Assembly (NCBI RefSeq): GCF_002259705.1
Contig: NZ_MWWT01000009.1
Location: 62,001 to 126,000, forward strand
DNA from: Alloscardovia macacae
GTDB taxonomy: Bacteria > Actinomycetota > Actinomycetes > Actinomycetales > Bifidobacteriaceae
DNA: 64,000 nucleotides
Direction of reading: 5' to 3'
Below the pieces are notes generated by a model. It was not told the origin of the DNA, searched no databases, and saw only the letters and a program-made list of their open reading frames with translations. Shown here piece after piece: positions 16,154 to 24,681 of this stretch (positions within the stretch are counted from its first letter, which is position 1; the number at the start of each line of letters is the position of its first letter). The translations under genes and the position numbers were made by a program.

Positions 16154-17592
16154 TGGGTAGGCAGTCTCCGACGTTTCTTCTCGCTCCACGCGTGGCGGTG
16201 GATAGTTTCGGTAGTGATGTGGCAGACCTTTCTGCCGCGTATGGTATGCCGTTAGATGAATGGCAGGAACTGGTGGCTGACCAGTGGCTGCGTATCGATG
16301 ATATGGGTATGTGGATGTGTGCTGACTGGGCTATCAGTGTACCCCGCCAGAATGGTAAGAACGGTGTCGTGGAAGCGGTAGAACTCTATCTGACGACCGT
16401 TATGGGACTCAATGTGCTGCATACGGCACATGAGGTGAAGACGTGCCGTAAGCATTTTCTGCGCATGTGTAAGTTTTTCGAAGACCCTGACCATTATCCC
16501 GACCTTGCTGCCATGGTGTCGGCTATTCGCCGCACGAACGGCCAGGAAGCCATTATCTTGACGAACGGGGCGAGTATCGAGTTTATCGCTCGCACGAAGA
16601 ATGGTGGTCGAGGCTTCACCGTGGACGTTATCGTCTACGATGAAGCACAGGAGCTGACGGATGAGCAGATGGAAGCTATCACGCCAGCGTCTGCTTCTGC
16701 TCCTCACGGGCAGGCTATCAGCGTATATATGGGCACTCCTACCCCGCCTACGTCACAGGGTACCGTGTTCGAACGCTTGCACCGGAAAGCGCATTCAGAC
16801 ACTCCGCCTACAGATCTGTGCTGGGTGGAGTGGAGTGTGGATAAAGTCGGCGACATTCACGACCAGACACGCTGGTATGAGACGAATCCCGCTCTCGGCG
16901 GCCGTCTCCTGGTCAAGAGCGTAGAGTCTGAAGTCACGAAATTTAGCGATGAGGGCTTCGCTCGCGAACGACTCGGCTTCTGGGAGTCCATCACGCACAC
17001 GGCTACCGATATGGACGTAGAAGCGTGGAACGAATGCGCCACTGATAACCCTCAAGCTAGTGGGAACGTCGGCTATGCGGTCAAGTTCGCGCCCGACGGT
17101 AGCCGAGTCAGCCTCGTCGCCTGCGTACAAAGCAAAAAGGGCGCAGGACAGCCCATCCACGTTGAATTCGTCGAATGGCGAACCCTACGCCGTGGGACAA
17201 GCTGGCTGGCCGAATGGCTCACCCAACGGTGGAATGACAGTATCGGTATAGTCATCGATGGGACAGCGGGAAGCGCTACACTCAAGGACCAACTCCACGA
17301 TAACGGCGTTCCCGCACGCATCATCCGCGAACCGAAAGCCGCCGACATGATAGCAGCAGTCAGCATGTTCGAAAACGCTATCAACGAACACACACTCACT
17401 CACTTCAACCAACAGCAGATTAATGATGCTGTAGCCCACGCGAAACAGCGCAAACTCGGCTCCGGACACGCCTACCAATCCTCAGACCTGAGCATAGACG
17501 TGAGCATACTCGAAGCCTGCGCACTCGCCTACTGGCTCGCGAAAACCAGCAGGCGCGACCCAAGCAGAAAGCAGAGGATACACGCATGGTAA
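16150..17592 (+). CDS. Terminase large subunit
   Basis: 480 residues. The ATPase has a Walker A-like PRQNGKNGVVE (residues 65-75) and Walker B VIVYDEAQEL (160-169) followed by a coupling stretch SVYMGTPTPP. The C-terminal nuclease domain includes IGIVIDGTAGSATLK. It packages DNA into the prohead with ATP hydrolysis and cuts it at termini. Overlaps the small subunit by 4 bp and the portal gene by 7 bp. Codon usage changes within the gene, T/G-rich at the start and C/A-rich at the end, suggesting mosaic recombination. Confidence 0.95.
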   Translation: MMGRQSPTFLLAPRVAVDSFGSDVADLSAAYGMPLDEWQELVADQWLRIDDMGMWMCADWAISVPRQNGKNGVVEAVELYLTTVMGLNVLHTAHEVKTCRKHFLRMCKFFEDPDHYPDLAAMVSAIRRTNGQEAIILTNGASIEFIARTKNGGRGFTVDVIVYDEAQELTDEQMEAITPASASAPHGQAISVYMGTPTPPTSQGTVFERLHRKAHSDTPPTDLCWVEWSVDKVGDIHDQTRWYETNPALGGRLLVKSVESEVTKFSDEGFARERLGFWESITHTATDMDVEAWNECATDNPQASGNVGYAVKFAPDGSRVSLVACVQSKKGAGQPIHVEFVEWRTLRRGTSWLAEWLTQRWNDSIGIVIDGTAGSATLKDQLHDNGVPARIIREPKAADMIAAVSMFENAINEHTLTHFNQQQINDAVAHAKQRKLGSGHAYQSSDLSIDVSILEACALAYWLAKTSRRDPSRKQRIHAW

Positions 17593-19013
17593 TCACCACA
17601 GGAAACGACACCCTGAGCCTCAGCTCACACGTAGGCCGTATCAAAGATATTCCTGACGATGATATGGACACTATTAACGAACTTTTCACCGTCTGGCGTG
17701 ACAAATATCCACGCAACCTCTTACGTAGCGCCTACTACAACGCGCAAGAACGCTTCAACGACCTCAAAGTCTCCATACCGCCACAGATAGCGCAACGCGC
17801 ACAAGCTACCATCGGATGGGCAGAAAAAAGCGTACGCGCACTCGCTGATAAAAGCGTGTTTGAGGGTTTTCTCATACCGGATAATGACCCGTATGGCGTG
17901 CAGGATCTCGTAGATTCGAATAATCTTCGCGTGGACGTATCTCAGGCGATTACGAGTGCGTACACGCATTCGTGCTCCTTTCTGACTATCTACGAGGATA
18001 AGTCGAGTGGACAGGTGATGCTCATGCCACGCTCTGCTGACTGGAGTAGCGCTATCTGGGATAGAGCGCGCCGGCGTATCGCTGCCGCGCTCACCATCAC
18101 GGGAGACGATAAGAACGGGAACATTACCGCGTTTACCGCGTGGCTGCCCGGCTATAACTATGAGTGCAGGCGCGTGGACGGCGCGTGGACGGCTACACGG
18201 CAGGAGACGCATATAGACCGCCCATGCGTGGTACCATTCGTCTACGACGCGCAGATGGATAGGCCTTTCGGCCATTCCCGCATTAGTCGCGTGCTCATGA
18301 ACCTCACAGATATGGCTTTCCGCACCATGGTACGCATGGAGTCTACGGCAGAGTTCTACTCGTACCCGCAGCTCTGGTTCCTCGGCCTTGATGCGGACGC
18401 GGTAGACATGGACTCGTGGAAGATAGCTATTAACTCTATCAATTCGCTGTCTCGAGACCAGGATGGCCTCGTGCCCACCATGCAGCAAGTCCAGCAGGCT
18501 AGCATGACGCCACACGGGAGCATGCTCGAGACCATCGTCATGCAAGTCTCCGCGGTTACTGATTTGAGTCCGGAAACGCTTGGCGTGCGTATGAGCAACC
18601 CGACGAGCGCGGAGGCTCTCGCTGCTTCCGAATCGTGGCTGACTCGTACCGCGAACCGTCAGAACATCGCTTTCGGTAAGGCACTGACAGAAGCGATAAC
18701 CATGGCCGCTATGCTGCGTTCGAAGAATCTGAACGCGCAAGCCGACCTGCGTGGCCTGCAGGCTATGTGGGCGCCAACGCGCGAAGTGTCTGATGCGGCG
18801 CGCGCTGACTATTTCGCAAAAATCGCGTCTGTAAACGCGAGCTTCGCTGATTCCATCGTAGGTTTACGTAAAGCAGGCTTGAGCTTGGATGAGATTCAGC
18901 AGCTACGCTACGACCAGCGCGAACAGCGCGCACAAGCCTATGTGGACCAGCTCAACGCGCGTATAGACCAGCAAAGGGGGAACGTGAATGACAGTGAGGA
19001 GAAACCAAACTAA
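17586..19013 (+). CDS. Portal protein (SPP1 gp6-like)
   Basis: 475 residues. Typical elements: INELFTVWRDKYPRNLLRSAYY at the start, RPCVVPFVYDAQMDRPFGHSRIS mid-way, and the late DLSPETLGVRMSNPTSAEALAASE helix region preceding a long C-terminal helix. Portals form the dodecameric ring through which DNA enters the capsid. Overlaps both neighbours (terminase and MuF), as usual for this module. Confidence 0.94.
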   Translation: MVITTGNDTLSLSSHVGRIKDIPDDDMDTINELFTVWRDKYPRNLLRSAYYNAQERFNDLKVSIPPQIAQRAQATIGWAEKSVRALADKSVFEGFLIPDNDPYGVQDLVDSNNLRVDVSQAITSAYTHSCSFLTIYEDKSSGQVMLMPRSADWSSAIWDRARRRIAAALTITGDDKNGNITAFTAWLPGYNYECRRVDGAWTATRQETHIDRPCVVPFVYDAQMDRPFGHSRISRVLMNLTDMAFRTMVRMESTAEFYSYPQLWFLGLDADAVDMDSWKIAINSINSLSRDQDGLVPTMQQVQQASMTPHGSMLETIVMQVSAVTDLSPETLGVRMSNPTSAEALAASESWLTRTANRQNIAFGKALTEAITMAAMLRSKNLNAQADLRGLQAMWAPTREVSDAARADYFAKIASVNASFADSIVGLRKAGLSLDEIQQLRYDQREQRAQAYVDQLNARIDQQRGNVNDSEEKPN

Positions 19014-20382
19014 ACACGCCACCCCAGAGCACGCGAATATACAAGCAGACGAGCCGGATAACATCCTCACGCTCAACATTCCCGCGAAAGACTTCCGAGC
19101 GAAACAAGATGAAGCCTACGCGGAATATCAGCAGAAAATGAATAACCTGCTCAATGACGCGAGTGGCATAGTATCCGGCATCGTCTCAAATAACGAGCTC
19201 GAACAGTTCCGCCCAGCCATGGAAGAACTCGTAGCCAAGCAAAAGAAAATAACCGAAGACTACTATTTCAAAATTCGTACGATGAGCGCTGAAGATGGTG
19301 GCGTTACACTGCCGAAGTATGTGAAAGTTCCAGACACAGACGCTAACCGTGCGATGTGGAAAACCGTCGGAGGCTTCGCTCACACAGACTACAACGGTCT
19401 ACGCTATCGAGATGTCATTACGGGCAATAACGCTGCTGGTAAGACTATGGATGACGTGTGGGACCTTGGCTATCGTAAATTCCCACTCGACCCGAACACG
19501 ATGGACTACGGCCCATGGGAAGACCTCGCACACGAGCTTCTCTATAATGCTGACCGTCTCCACATGACACGCCTCACCGAGACGGACCCGTCTCAGCCAC
19601 GCTACGCGCGCGTACCGCATGGCCCTGCCTGCGAGTTCTGCATCATGCTGGCCGGACGCGGCTTCGTCTACCATACGAGCGAGAGCGCGGGCGGAGAATT
19701 CCACACCTACCACGCTCACGACCACTGCAGCGTCATCCCCTCATGGAATAAGCAAAACCTCACACATTATGATCCTGAAGGAATGAAGGAACGCTACGAG
19801 CAGTGCACCACTACAGTCCAGTATCTCACCACGGAATCACTCTACGAGCAATACGTGGAGACCGAGCTGGAAAAGCAAAAAGACCTGAAAAAGGAGAACC
19901 AGAAGTGGAAAACATACAGCCAGTGGAAGCGAGATATCATCCTCGCGGAAATGCGCACACGCTCACGCGACTGGCTCTACGATGGAAAAGCTATTCCTGT
20001 GAGCTACACGAGTGAAGAAGTACAGAAAAATGTTCACCCGGCTGAACTACGAACAGCGACACGACTTGGCGAGCTGGGAGTAGTCCCAATTTTCAAACAG
20101 GATTGGGAGGTTATAGGTGATACACCGAAAGGCCTAGCAGATTTAATCAGCGGGATTGAATTAAAAACACTGGAAAATGCCCATGGTAAAAACACTATTG
20201 ATGGGCATTTAAAAAATGTCTCTAAGAAACGCGATGCGCGAATATGCGTTATAGATAATTCCAAAAATCAGGAAAACATGACAGACGACGCGCTAACGAA
20301 TATTATTCGCAGATCTCAGCGCTTCAAGCGGGGCAAAATATATATATTAAACAAAGATAAACAAATGATACGAATAAGGTAG
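18988..20382 (+). CDS. MuF/VG15-type minor capsid protein with C-terminal CdiA-CT-like nuclease toxin
   Basis: 464 residues. Residues 1-300 are a phage minor head protein with the VG15-type Cys/His cluster (GPACEFCIMLAGRG at 212-225, then HTYHAHDHCSVIP at 239-251). A linker (about 300-340) leads to a C-terminal domain (about 345-464) that resembles CdiA C-terminal nucleases: HPAELRTATRLGELG, GLADLISGIELKTLE with the D-x5-E-x-K pattern (D385, E391, K393), then DNSKNQEN. Its DNA is AT-rich, unlike the body. Such MuF-toxin fusions are known polymorphic toxins of temperate phages. No immunity gene is visible immediately downstream. Confidence 0.85.
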   Translation: MTVRRNQTKHATPEHANIQADEPDNILTLNIPAKDFRAKQDEAYAEYQQKMNNLLNDASGIVSGIVSNNELEQFRPAMEELVAKQKKITEDYYFKIRTMSAEDGGVTLPKYVKVPDTDANRAMWKTVGGFAHTDYNGLRYRDVITGNNAAGKTMDDVWDLGYRKFPLDPNTMDYGPWEDLAHELLYNADRLHMTRLTETDPSQPRYARVPHGPACEFCIMLAGRGFVYHTSESAGGEFHTYHAHDHCSVIPSWNKQNLTHYDPEGMKERYEQCTTTVQYLTTESLYEQYVETELEKQKDLKKENQKWKTYSQWKRDIILAEMRTRSRDWLYDGKAIPVSYTSEEVQKNVHPAELRTATRLGELGVVPIFKQDWEVIGDTPKGLADLISGIELKTLENAHGKNTIDGHLKNVSKKRDARICVIDNSKNQENMTDDALTNIIRRSQRFKRGKIYILNKDKQMIRIR

Positions 20383-20434
20383 CAATCCGACTTACCGAAA
20401 GAATGAGGTATGAAAGTTGCTACCTTGCTTTTAG
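20377..20434 (+). terminator. Hairpin overlapping the end of the MuF-toxin gene
   Basis: AGGTAGCAA (20377-20385, includes the stop) pairs with TTGCTACCT (20417-20425), with an inner TACC/GGTA pair, and is followed by TGCTTTT. Probable terminator isolating the toxin gene. Confidence 0.5.
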
Positions 20435-20506
20435 TATATCACATTCTAGCTCGTGTTGTATAGGGCGAGTGCAAGTTTCCTCTATGCTTATCTCCTTTCT
20501 TGCACT

Positions 20507-20531
20507 GTAGGTTCGATTCCTACCACGGGCA
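20507..20531 (+). other. Orphan tRNA 3' fragment (T-arm plus acceptor strand)
   Basis: GTAGG-TTCGATT-CCTAC is a perfect T-arm and is followed by CACGGGC-A, an acceptor 3' strand plus discriminator. No matching 5' strand GCCCGTG or anticodon arm lies upstream. The 225-bp gap 20383-20607 otherwise holds only the hairpin above and the scaffold RBS (GGAAAGGA). The fragment looks like a relic of tRNA-targeted integration or recombination. Confidence 0.6.
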
Positions 20532-20607
20532 CGAAGCTGGCTAGCTGCATAGCTGGGTGGCCTGAATTATGAAAAATAATTAATAAATCTTCTCGGAAAG
20601 GACTGAG

Positions 20608-21087
20608 ATGGATACAGAAAATGAAACGAAGCCAGTAGACACTGAGCAGAGTGAGGTTCAGCCTGAACAGGCGGAATCTGCTCCTGAGGTGGACTATAAG
20701 GCGAAGTATGAAGAGACTTTGAAGCATTCTCGCGAGTGGGAGAAGCGCGCGAAAGCGAATAAGGATGCGGCTGGCGAGCTGGAAAAGCTTCAGAGCCAGC
20801 TGGCAGAAAAGGCTGAGCGTGCAGATAATTTGCAAAAGCAGCTCGATGATATGAACGCGCGTACTGCGATGCGTGAACTCAAAGAGCGCGTAAGCGGCGA
20901 GGTGAATGTGCCTGCTGAGCTTCTGCCCGATGGCGACGAAGATGCGATGCGCGACTATGCGTCTCGTCTGGGCGCGTGGGCGAAGTCTCTCCCGTCTCTT
21001 CCGGTGACTGACCAGACAGGCACGCCGTCGCACCAGTCGAAGAATAAGGATGAGCGCGCGTTCCTCTCAGACCTGTTCCATAAGTAA
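20608..21087 (+). CDS. Capsid scaffolding protein
   Basis: 159 residues. Acidic N-terminus, a long coiled coil (about residues 28-90: KYEETLKHSREWEKRAK, then LEKLQSQLAEKAERADNLQK) and a short C-terminal tail. Placed between the MuF gene and the major capsid gene, which is the standard site for scaffold proteins in this phage group. It would guide prohead assembly and then leave the particle. Confidence 0.85.
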   Translation: MDTENETKPVDTEQSEVQPEQAESAPEVDYKAKYEETLKHSREWEKRAKANKDAAGELEKLQSQLAEKAERADNLQKQLDDMNARTAMRELKERVSGEVNVPAELLPDGDEDAMRDYASRLGAWAKSLPSLPVTDQTGTPSHQSKNKDERAFLSDLFHK

Positions 21088-21120
21088 ATAACACATCATT
21101 GCCATTGAAAGGATACTGTT

Positions 21121-22005
21121 ATGGCACTTTCTACTCCAGGTATTACTCTGCCACGTTCTGTGGCGGCAGCTATTACGACAAAGATTAAGGATTCCTCTAC
21201 TATCGCGGCTCTGAGCCCTCGCGTTCCTCAGCTGTTTGCGGATGATACTGTCCTCGTTTTCGATGGCGCTTCCGAAGCGGAAGTGGTCGCTGAGGGCGCG
21301 AAGAAGGCTGCATACGAGCAGTCTCTGACGTCCGTAACTGCTAAGCGCGTGAAGATTCAGACCACCACGCGCGTGACGAACGAGCTCAAGTGGGCTGACG
21401 AGGACGACCAGCTGGAAATCATCAAGCGCATTCAGGAAGACCAGGCTGCCGCTCTCGGCCGCGCCCTGGACTACGTCGTCTACCACGCTATTAACCCGAA
21501 GACTGGCGCTGCTCTCGATGCCGGATATAAGAAGCTGTCGGAGACGGCTACACAGGTGACGGCCGGTAAGGATGCACTCGATAACTTCGACAACCTCGTC
21601 TCCGCTATCAACGAGACCTACGATGTCAACGGCCTGGCTATGGCTAAGACGTTCGCTAACCAGCTGCGTAAGCTTCGCGTAGCAGCAACCGGCGGACGCT
21701 ACTTCCCAGAAATCCCACTGAGCCTGAACACGACATCCGTAGAAGGTATCACTGCAGCCACTTCCGCTACCGTATCGGGCGTACGCGCCACCGAGCCGAC
21801 TAAGGTTCTCGCTTTCGCAGGCGACTTCAACCTGATTCGTTGGGGCATGGTACGCGACCTCTCGGCTGAAATCATCGAATACGGCGACCCAGACGGCACC
21901 GGCGTAGACCTGAAGAACACGGGTCAGCTCGCCTACCGTACCGAAGCCACCCTCGCCTATACGGTACTCGACCCTAAGGCCTTCGCAGTACTCAAGTCCG
22001 CATAA
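21121..22005 (+). CDS. Major capsid protein (HK97 fold)
   Basis: 294 residues. Starts MALSTPGITLPRSVAAAI, followed by an E-loop-like part (SEAEVVAEGAKKAAYEQS) and KRVKIQTTTRVTNELKWADE, then DFNLIRWGMVRDLSAEIIEY near the C-terminus, as in actinophage major heads. No large N-terminal delta domain, consistent with the separate scaffold. The gene has strong RBS spacing (GAAAGGA) and even codon use, as expected for a highly expressed protein. Confidence 0.93.
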   Translation: MALSTPGITLPRSVAAAITTKIKDSSTIAALSPRVPQLFADDTVLVFDGASEAEVVAEGAKKAAYEQSLTSVTAKRVKIQTTTRVTNELKWADEDDQLEIIKRIQEDQAAALGRALDYVVYHAINPKTGAALDAGYKKLSETATQVTAGKDALDNFDNLVSAINETYDVNGLAMAKTFANQLRKLRVAATGGRYFPEIPLSLNTTSVEGITAATSATVSGVRATEPTKVLAFAGDFNLIRWGMVRDLSAEIIEYGDPDGTGVDLKNTGQLAYRTEATLAYTVLDPKAFAVLKSA

Positions 22006-22017
22006 ATGGGAGGCGCA

Positions 22018-22227
22018 ATGAGTGACATCATTCAGCGCCTCGTGGTCATGGAATCGGACGGGTCGCGCTCACACAGGGACGCTCCCGTCCAGCTCATTAA
22101 CCCCGACGGGACACCCTATACGGGTGGCATACGCCCAGTGGATTATATCGAGGATAAGAATCTGACGATGAAAACACTGCGCGATGCGCTCGTATCCGCC
22201 GGGGTGATGAAACCACCAGCCAAGTAA
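22018..22227 (+). CDS. Small head-region protein, unknown
   Basis: 69 residues from ATG 22018 with GGGAGG upstream. Contains LINPDGTPYTGGI, a phrase common in short Gly/Pro-rich phage head or head-fibre proteins. Lies between major capsid and head-tail connector, so a capsid decoration or connector role is possible. The ten bases before the next start carry AAGGAGG. Confidence 0.65.
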   Translation: MSDIIQRLVVMESDGSRSHRDAPVQLINPDGTPYTGGIRPVDYIEDKNLTMKTLRDALVSAGVMKPPAK

Positions 22228-22236
22228 GGAGGCGCG

Positions 22237-22671
22237 ATGAGCGACGAGGACTACCTCGACGAGACAGACACGACCGCTCCTGATGGTGAAGACTATAGCG
22301 AGCCACACGGGTTCGCTACCCTGGGCGATTTGAGACTCGTGTACGCGTTAGAGCGTAGCGAAGAAAAGAAAGCTGCGAAACTCTTGGAACAGGCTACGCG
22401 CATTATCGCGCTGAGTGCTCCACGTCATCTCGACGCGGAAGACGCCGAACCAGGCATCCTTTCGGATATCGCGTGTGCCATGGTCGCCAGAGTCTTCGTT
22501 CAAGAGCATGCGATGGATATCCCGGATGGGGCTACATCGGCGACGACGAGTGTGGACGGATTCAGCCAATCCTACGGTTTTAGTCAGCCTATAGGTGGGC
22601 TGCGTTTGCTTCCTCGCGAGCTGAAACTGCTCGGCGTAGGCAAACAGAGAGCCCACCACGTTCTACTCTAA
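22237..22671 (+). CDS. Head-tail connector (adaptor) protein
   Basis: 144 residues. FATLGDLRLVYALERSEEKK, then AAKLLEQATRIIALSAPRH and an ending LRLLPRELKLLGVG are typical of the Gp15/Gp19-like adaptor family that binds under the portal. It is a soluble helical protein. RBS AAGGAGG. First of five tightly packed neck genes that are joined by short gaps or overlaps. Confidence 0.8.
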   Translation: MSDEDYLDETDTTAPDGEDYSEPHGFATLGDLRLVYALERSEEKKAAKLLEQATRIIALSAPRHLDAEDAEPGILSDIACAMVARVFVQEHAMDIPDGATSATTSVDGFSQSYGFSQPIGGLRLLPRELKLLGVGKQRAHHVLL

Positions 22672-22681
22672 GGAGGCGCAC

Positions 22682-23017
22682 ATGCGTGGAATAACGGTAA
22701 GCATCCAGTATGCGACCAGCGAGGAGAACGAGGAAGGCGAGCGCGTCACACGCTACTCTAAGCCGGTCGCGGTGGAGAATGTGCTTGTCACGTCACCCTC
22801 GTATACGGATGAGACGAGTTCACGAGATCTGTATGGTGTGCAAGCTGACCGTAAAGCACTCATGCCCCGCACATGGGATTATGAGAGCCTGAAAGGTGCG
22901 CGCATGATCATACGAGGCGTGACATATGAGGTTCTCGGTGACCCTCAGCCTGCTCTCGTGGATGCGCATCCTACTGCTTGGTATGTGCGTGTTCTGTTAA
23001 GGAGTCACCATGGATGA
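22682..23017 (+). CDS. Head closure (stopper) protein
   Basis: 111 residues, beta-rich. GITVSIQYATSEENEEGERV, VLVTSPSYTD and MIIRGVTYEVLGDPQP fit the gp16-like stopper family that closes the DNA channel. Assigned from fold-like features and its position between adaptor and tail genes. Overlaps the next gene by 8 bp. Confidence 0.7.
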   Translation: MRGITVSIQYATSEENEEGERVTRYSKPVAVENVLVTSPSYTDETSSRDLYGVQADRKALMPRTWDYESLKGARMIIRGVTYEVLGDPQPALVDAHPTAWYVRVLLRSHHG

Positions 23018-23312
23018 CATTGTATTTAAATGGGACTTCGACGGATACATGGCTATTCGTCAAAGCGACGAAGTAAAAGCTATACTCGATGAGCTCGCTG
23101 ATGATGTCAAAACGCGTGCTGACGAGATGGGGCATAAAAACGGGCGCAAGGTGAACTATCGCACGGTTCCTGCTAGAGACACCGAGCACTCGAGTATAGC
23201 TCTCGTCTCGACGGCAGCACCTCGGGGTACTTTCCGGGCGAATCAGATGGATAACTCGCAGAATCATACGCTGCTGAAGGCTCTCGGAGCGGGAGAAGGA
23301 GGTGACGAGTGA
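23010..23312 (+). CDS. Neck / HK97 gp10-like tail-joining protein
   Basis: 100 residues. The helix DEVKAILDELADDVKTRADEMG followed by VNYRTVPARDTEHSSIALVS resembles HK97 gp10-like tail components. Placement between stopper and tail terminator agrees. Overlaps the following gene by 4 bp. Confidence 0.7.
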   Translation: MDDIVFKWDFDGYMAIRQSDEVKAILDELADDVKTRADEMGHKNGRKVNYRTVPARDTEHSSIALVSTAAPRGTFRANQMDNSQNHTLLKALGAGEGGDE

Positions 23313-23680
23313 CTCTGCATGAGGATATTACCGCGTATCTGCGCGAACGAGCACCTGATGGCTATAAAGTCACATGGCTCGTACCCGAATCATTCTCCAC
23401 ACTCGACGAAGCGAGCACGAAGTTGATTGTGGTTGAGCAGGCTGGTGCGAGTGTAAGTCGGTTTAGTCAGTCGGCGACGTTTGCGATTGATGTGTATGCG
23501 TCGAGTCTGAAAGCATGTGAGCGTGTGGCGTACGAGGTGGCGGATATTTTGTCGGATATGTATGATCTGGTGCCGCGTGTGATTGACGTGGGTATTTTGA
23601 GTATTTATTCGAATCCGCTTCTGGATGAGCATTACCCACGCTATACGGTCACTGTGAGTGTGGAATCATTTAACTATTAA
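23309..23680 (+). CDS. Tail terminator protein
   Basis: 123 residues from a GTG start at 23309 with AAGGAGG upstream. FAIDVYASSLKACERVAYEVAD and the closing strand RYTVTVSVESFNY match the gpU-like fold of tail terminators, which cap the tail tube at the head side. It overlaps the preceding gene by 4 bp and precedes the tail tube gene. Confidence 0.75.
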   Translation: MTLHEDITAYLRERAPDGYKVTWLVPESFSTLDEASTKLIVVEQAGASVSRFSQSATFAIDVYASSLKACERVAYEVADILSDMYDLVPRVIDVGILSIYSNPLLDEHYPRYTVTVSVESFNY

Positions 23681-23698
23681 CAATGAAAGGGGCTTATG

Positions 23699-24280
23699 AT
23701 GGCTCTTACTTCTAATGATGCGAAGAACGCGTCATATTCAAAGACGCAGGTGACGGGGACGGTTTTCTTTGCGCCTGCTGGTACTCCTCTGCCGAAGTCG
23801 GCGAGTGAGGCTCTGGGTTCTGTTTTTAAGAATGCGGGGTTCATAGGTAAGGATGGTATCTCGTGGAAGGTGAAGACGGAGTCTTCGTCTATGCAGGAGA
23901 TGGGTGGTCGCACGATTAAGACGGAGCTGACGTCGTATTCGGAAGGCTGCACGTTTACTCTGATGGAGTATCTGCGTAGCGAGGCAAATGAGCTGCGTTA
24001 TGGTGCGGCGAATGTATCGACGAGTGGTGCGGGGACGACGATTTATCATGCGATGCCTACATCGACGCCACTGGTGCTTGTTATCGATACTATTCTCTCG
24101 GATGGGTCTCTCGACCGTATCGTAGCTCCGTCGGCTTTGATGACGGAGGTGGGTGATATTAAGCGCGCTTCGAGCGAAGAACTCGGCCACGAGGTGACGT
24201 TCGAGTTTAGCCCGTCTACTGCGATTAATAATGCGACGAGCGTGGAGTATATCGGTAAGAAGTCGGGTGAAGCAGCCTAG
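23699..24280 (+). CDS. Major tail tube protein
   Basis: 193 residues (a preceding in-frame ATG at 23696 is only 3 nt from the AGGGG, so 23699 is preferred). Beta-rich, with TGTVFFAPAGTPLPKSASEALG, ISWKVKTESSSMQEMGG and late GDIKRASSEELGHEVTFEF. This is the standard actinophage tail tube type. The clear GAAAGGGG RBS suits high expression. Confidence 0.88.
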   Translation: MALTSNDAKNASYSKTQVTGTVFFAPAGTPLPKSASEALGSVFKNAGFIGKDGISWKVKTESSSMQEMGGRTIKTELTSYSEGCTFTLMEYLRSEANELRYGAANVSTSGAGTTIYHAMPTSTPLVLVIDTILSDGSLDRIVAPSALMTEVGDIKRASSEELGHEVTFEFSPSTAINNATSVEYIGKKSGEAA

Positions 24281-24360
24281 GTCTGTTTGACTTGTATGCG
24301 TGAGAGGGGTGTGGCTGGCGGAAGTGTCGCGCCCCTCTCCTTGTATCTGAAAGGAGAATT

Positions 24361-24681
24361 ATGTCTCGTAATTATCGACGCCGCAAACGTCATACTGGTG
24401 TTCCTCAGGATTATAAGCCAGCGCGTGGCACGGTCATTCTCGACGGCCACCCTATTTATGTGAATGAGGATGCGCTCGACGATTATGAACTGCTGGAAAG
24501 TTATGAGCAGCTCGAAGCGCAGAACCCTGCCGCGACTATTCGTATCGTCAAGCTCATTTTTAATGACGATACCGAGTATGAGAAAGTCAAGAAGCTCGCG
24601 CAGGTTGACGGGCGCGTGTCTATTCGTAAGATGAGTGATTTTCTCGCGTCGGCTATGGAGCAGATGAGCCCAAATTTCTAG
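24361..24681 (+). CDS. Tail assembly chaperone (short, gpG-like product)
   Basis: 106 residues ending ..EQMSPNF. Contains VILDGHPIYVNEDALDDYEL and KMSDFLASAMEQMS. It lies between the tail tube and tape measure genes, where tail chaperones always lie. Shortly before its TAG (24679) is the slippery heptamer C CCA AAT, at which a share of ribosomes should shift to -1 and continue into the next frame, as for lambda G/GT. Confidence 0.85.
   Translation: MSRNYRRRKRHTGVPQDYKPARGTVILDGHPIYVNEDALDDYELLESYEQLEAQNPAATIRIVKLIFNDDTEYEKVKKLAQVDGRVSIRKMSDFLASAMEQMSPNF
24669..24675 (+). promoter_or_regulatory. Programmed -1 ribosomal frameshift site CCCAAAT
   Basis: It reads C-CCA-AAT in the gpG frame, matching X-XXY-YYZ, and ends 3 nt before the TAG stop. 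After slipping, the frame continues FLAFCYAWHTHRRALIVDF and joins the 24723-25103 frame without a stop. The fusion is about 247 residues. Confidence 0.85.

Noticed and set aside
20404-20511. 35-codon frame as the immunity gene of the MuF toxin
   Set aside because: No RBS, Ser/Cys-rich low-complexity product and overlap with the hairpin and tRNA fragment; too weak to call.
20460-20531. A complete phage tRNA after the MuF-toxin gene
   Set aside because: Only the T-arm and 3' acceptor strand exist. No GCCCGTG 5' strand, D-arm or anticodon arm can be placed upstream.
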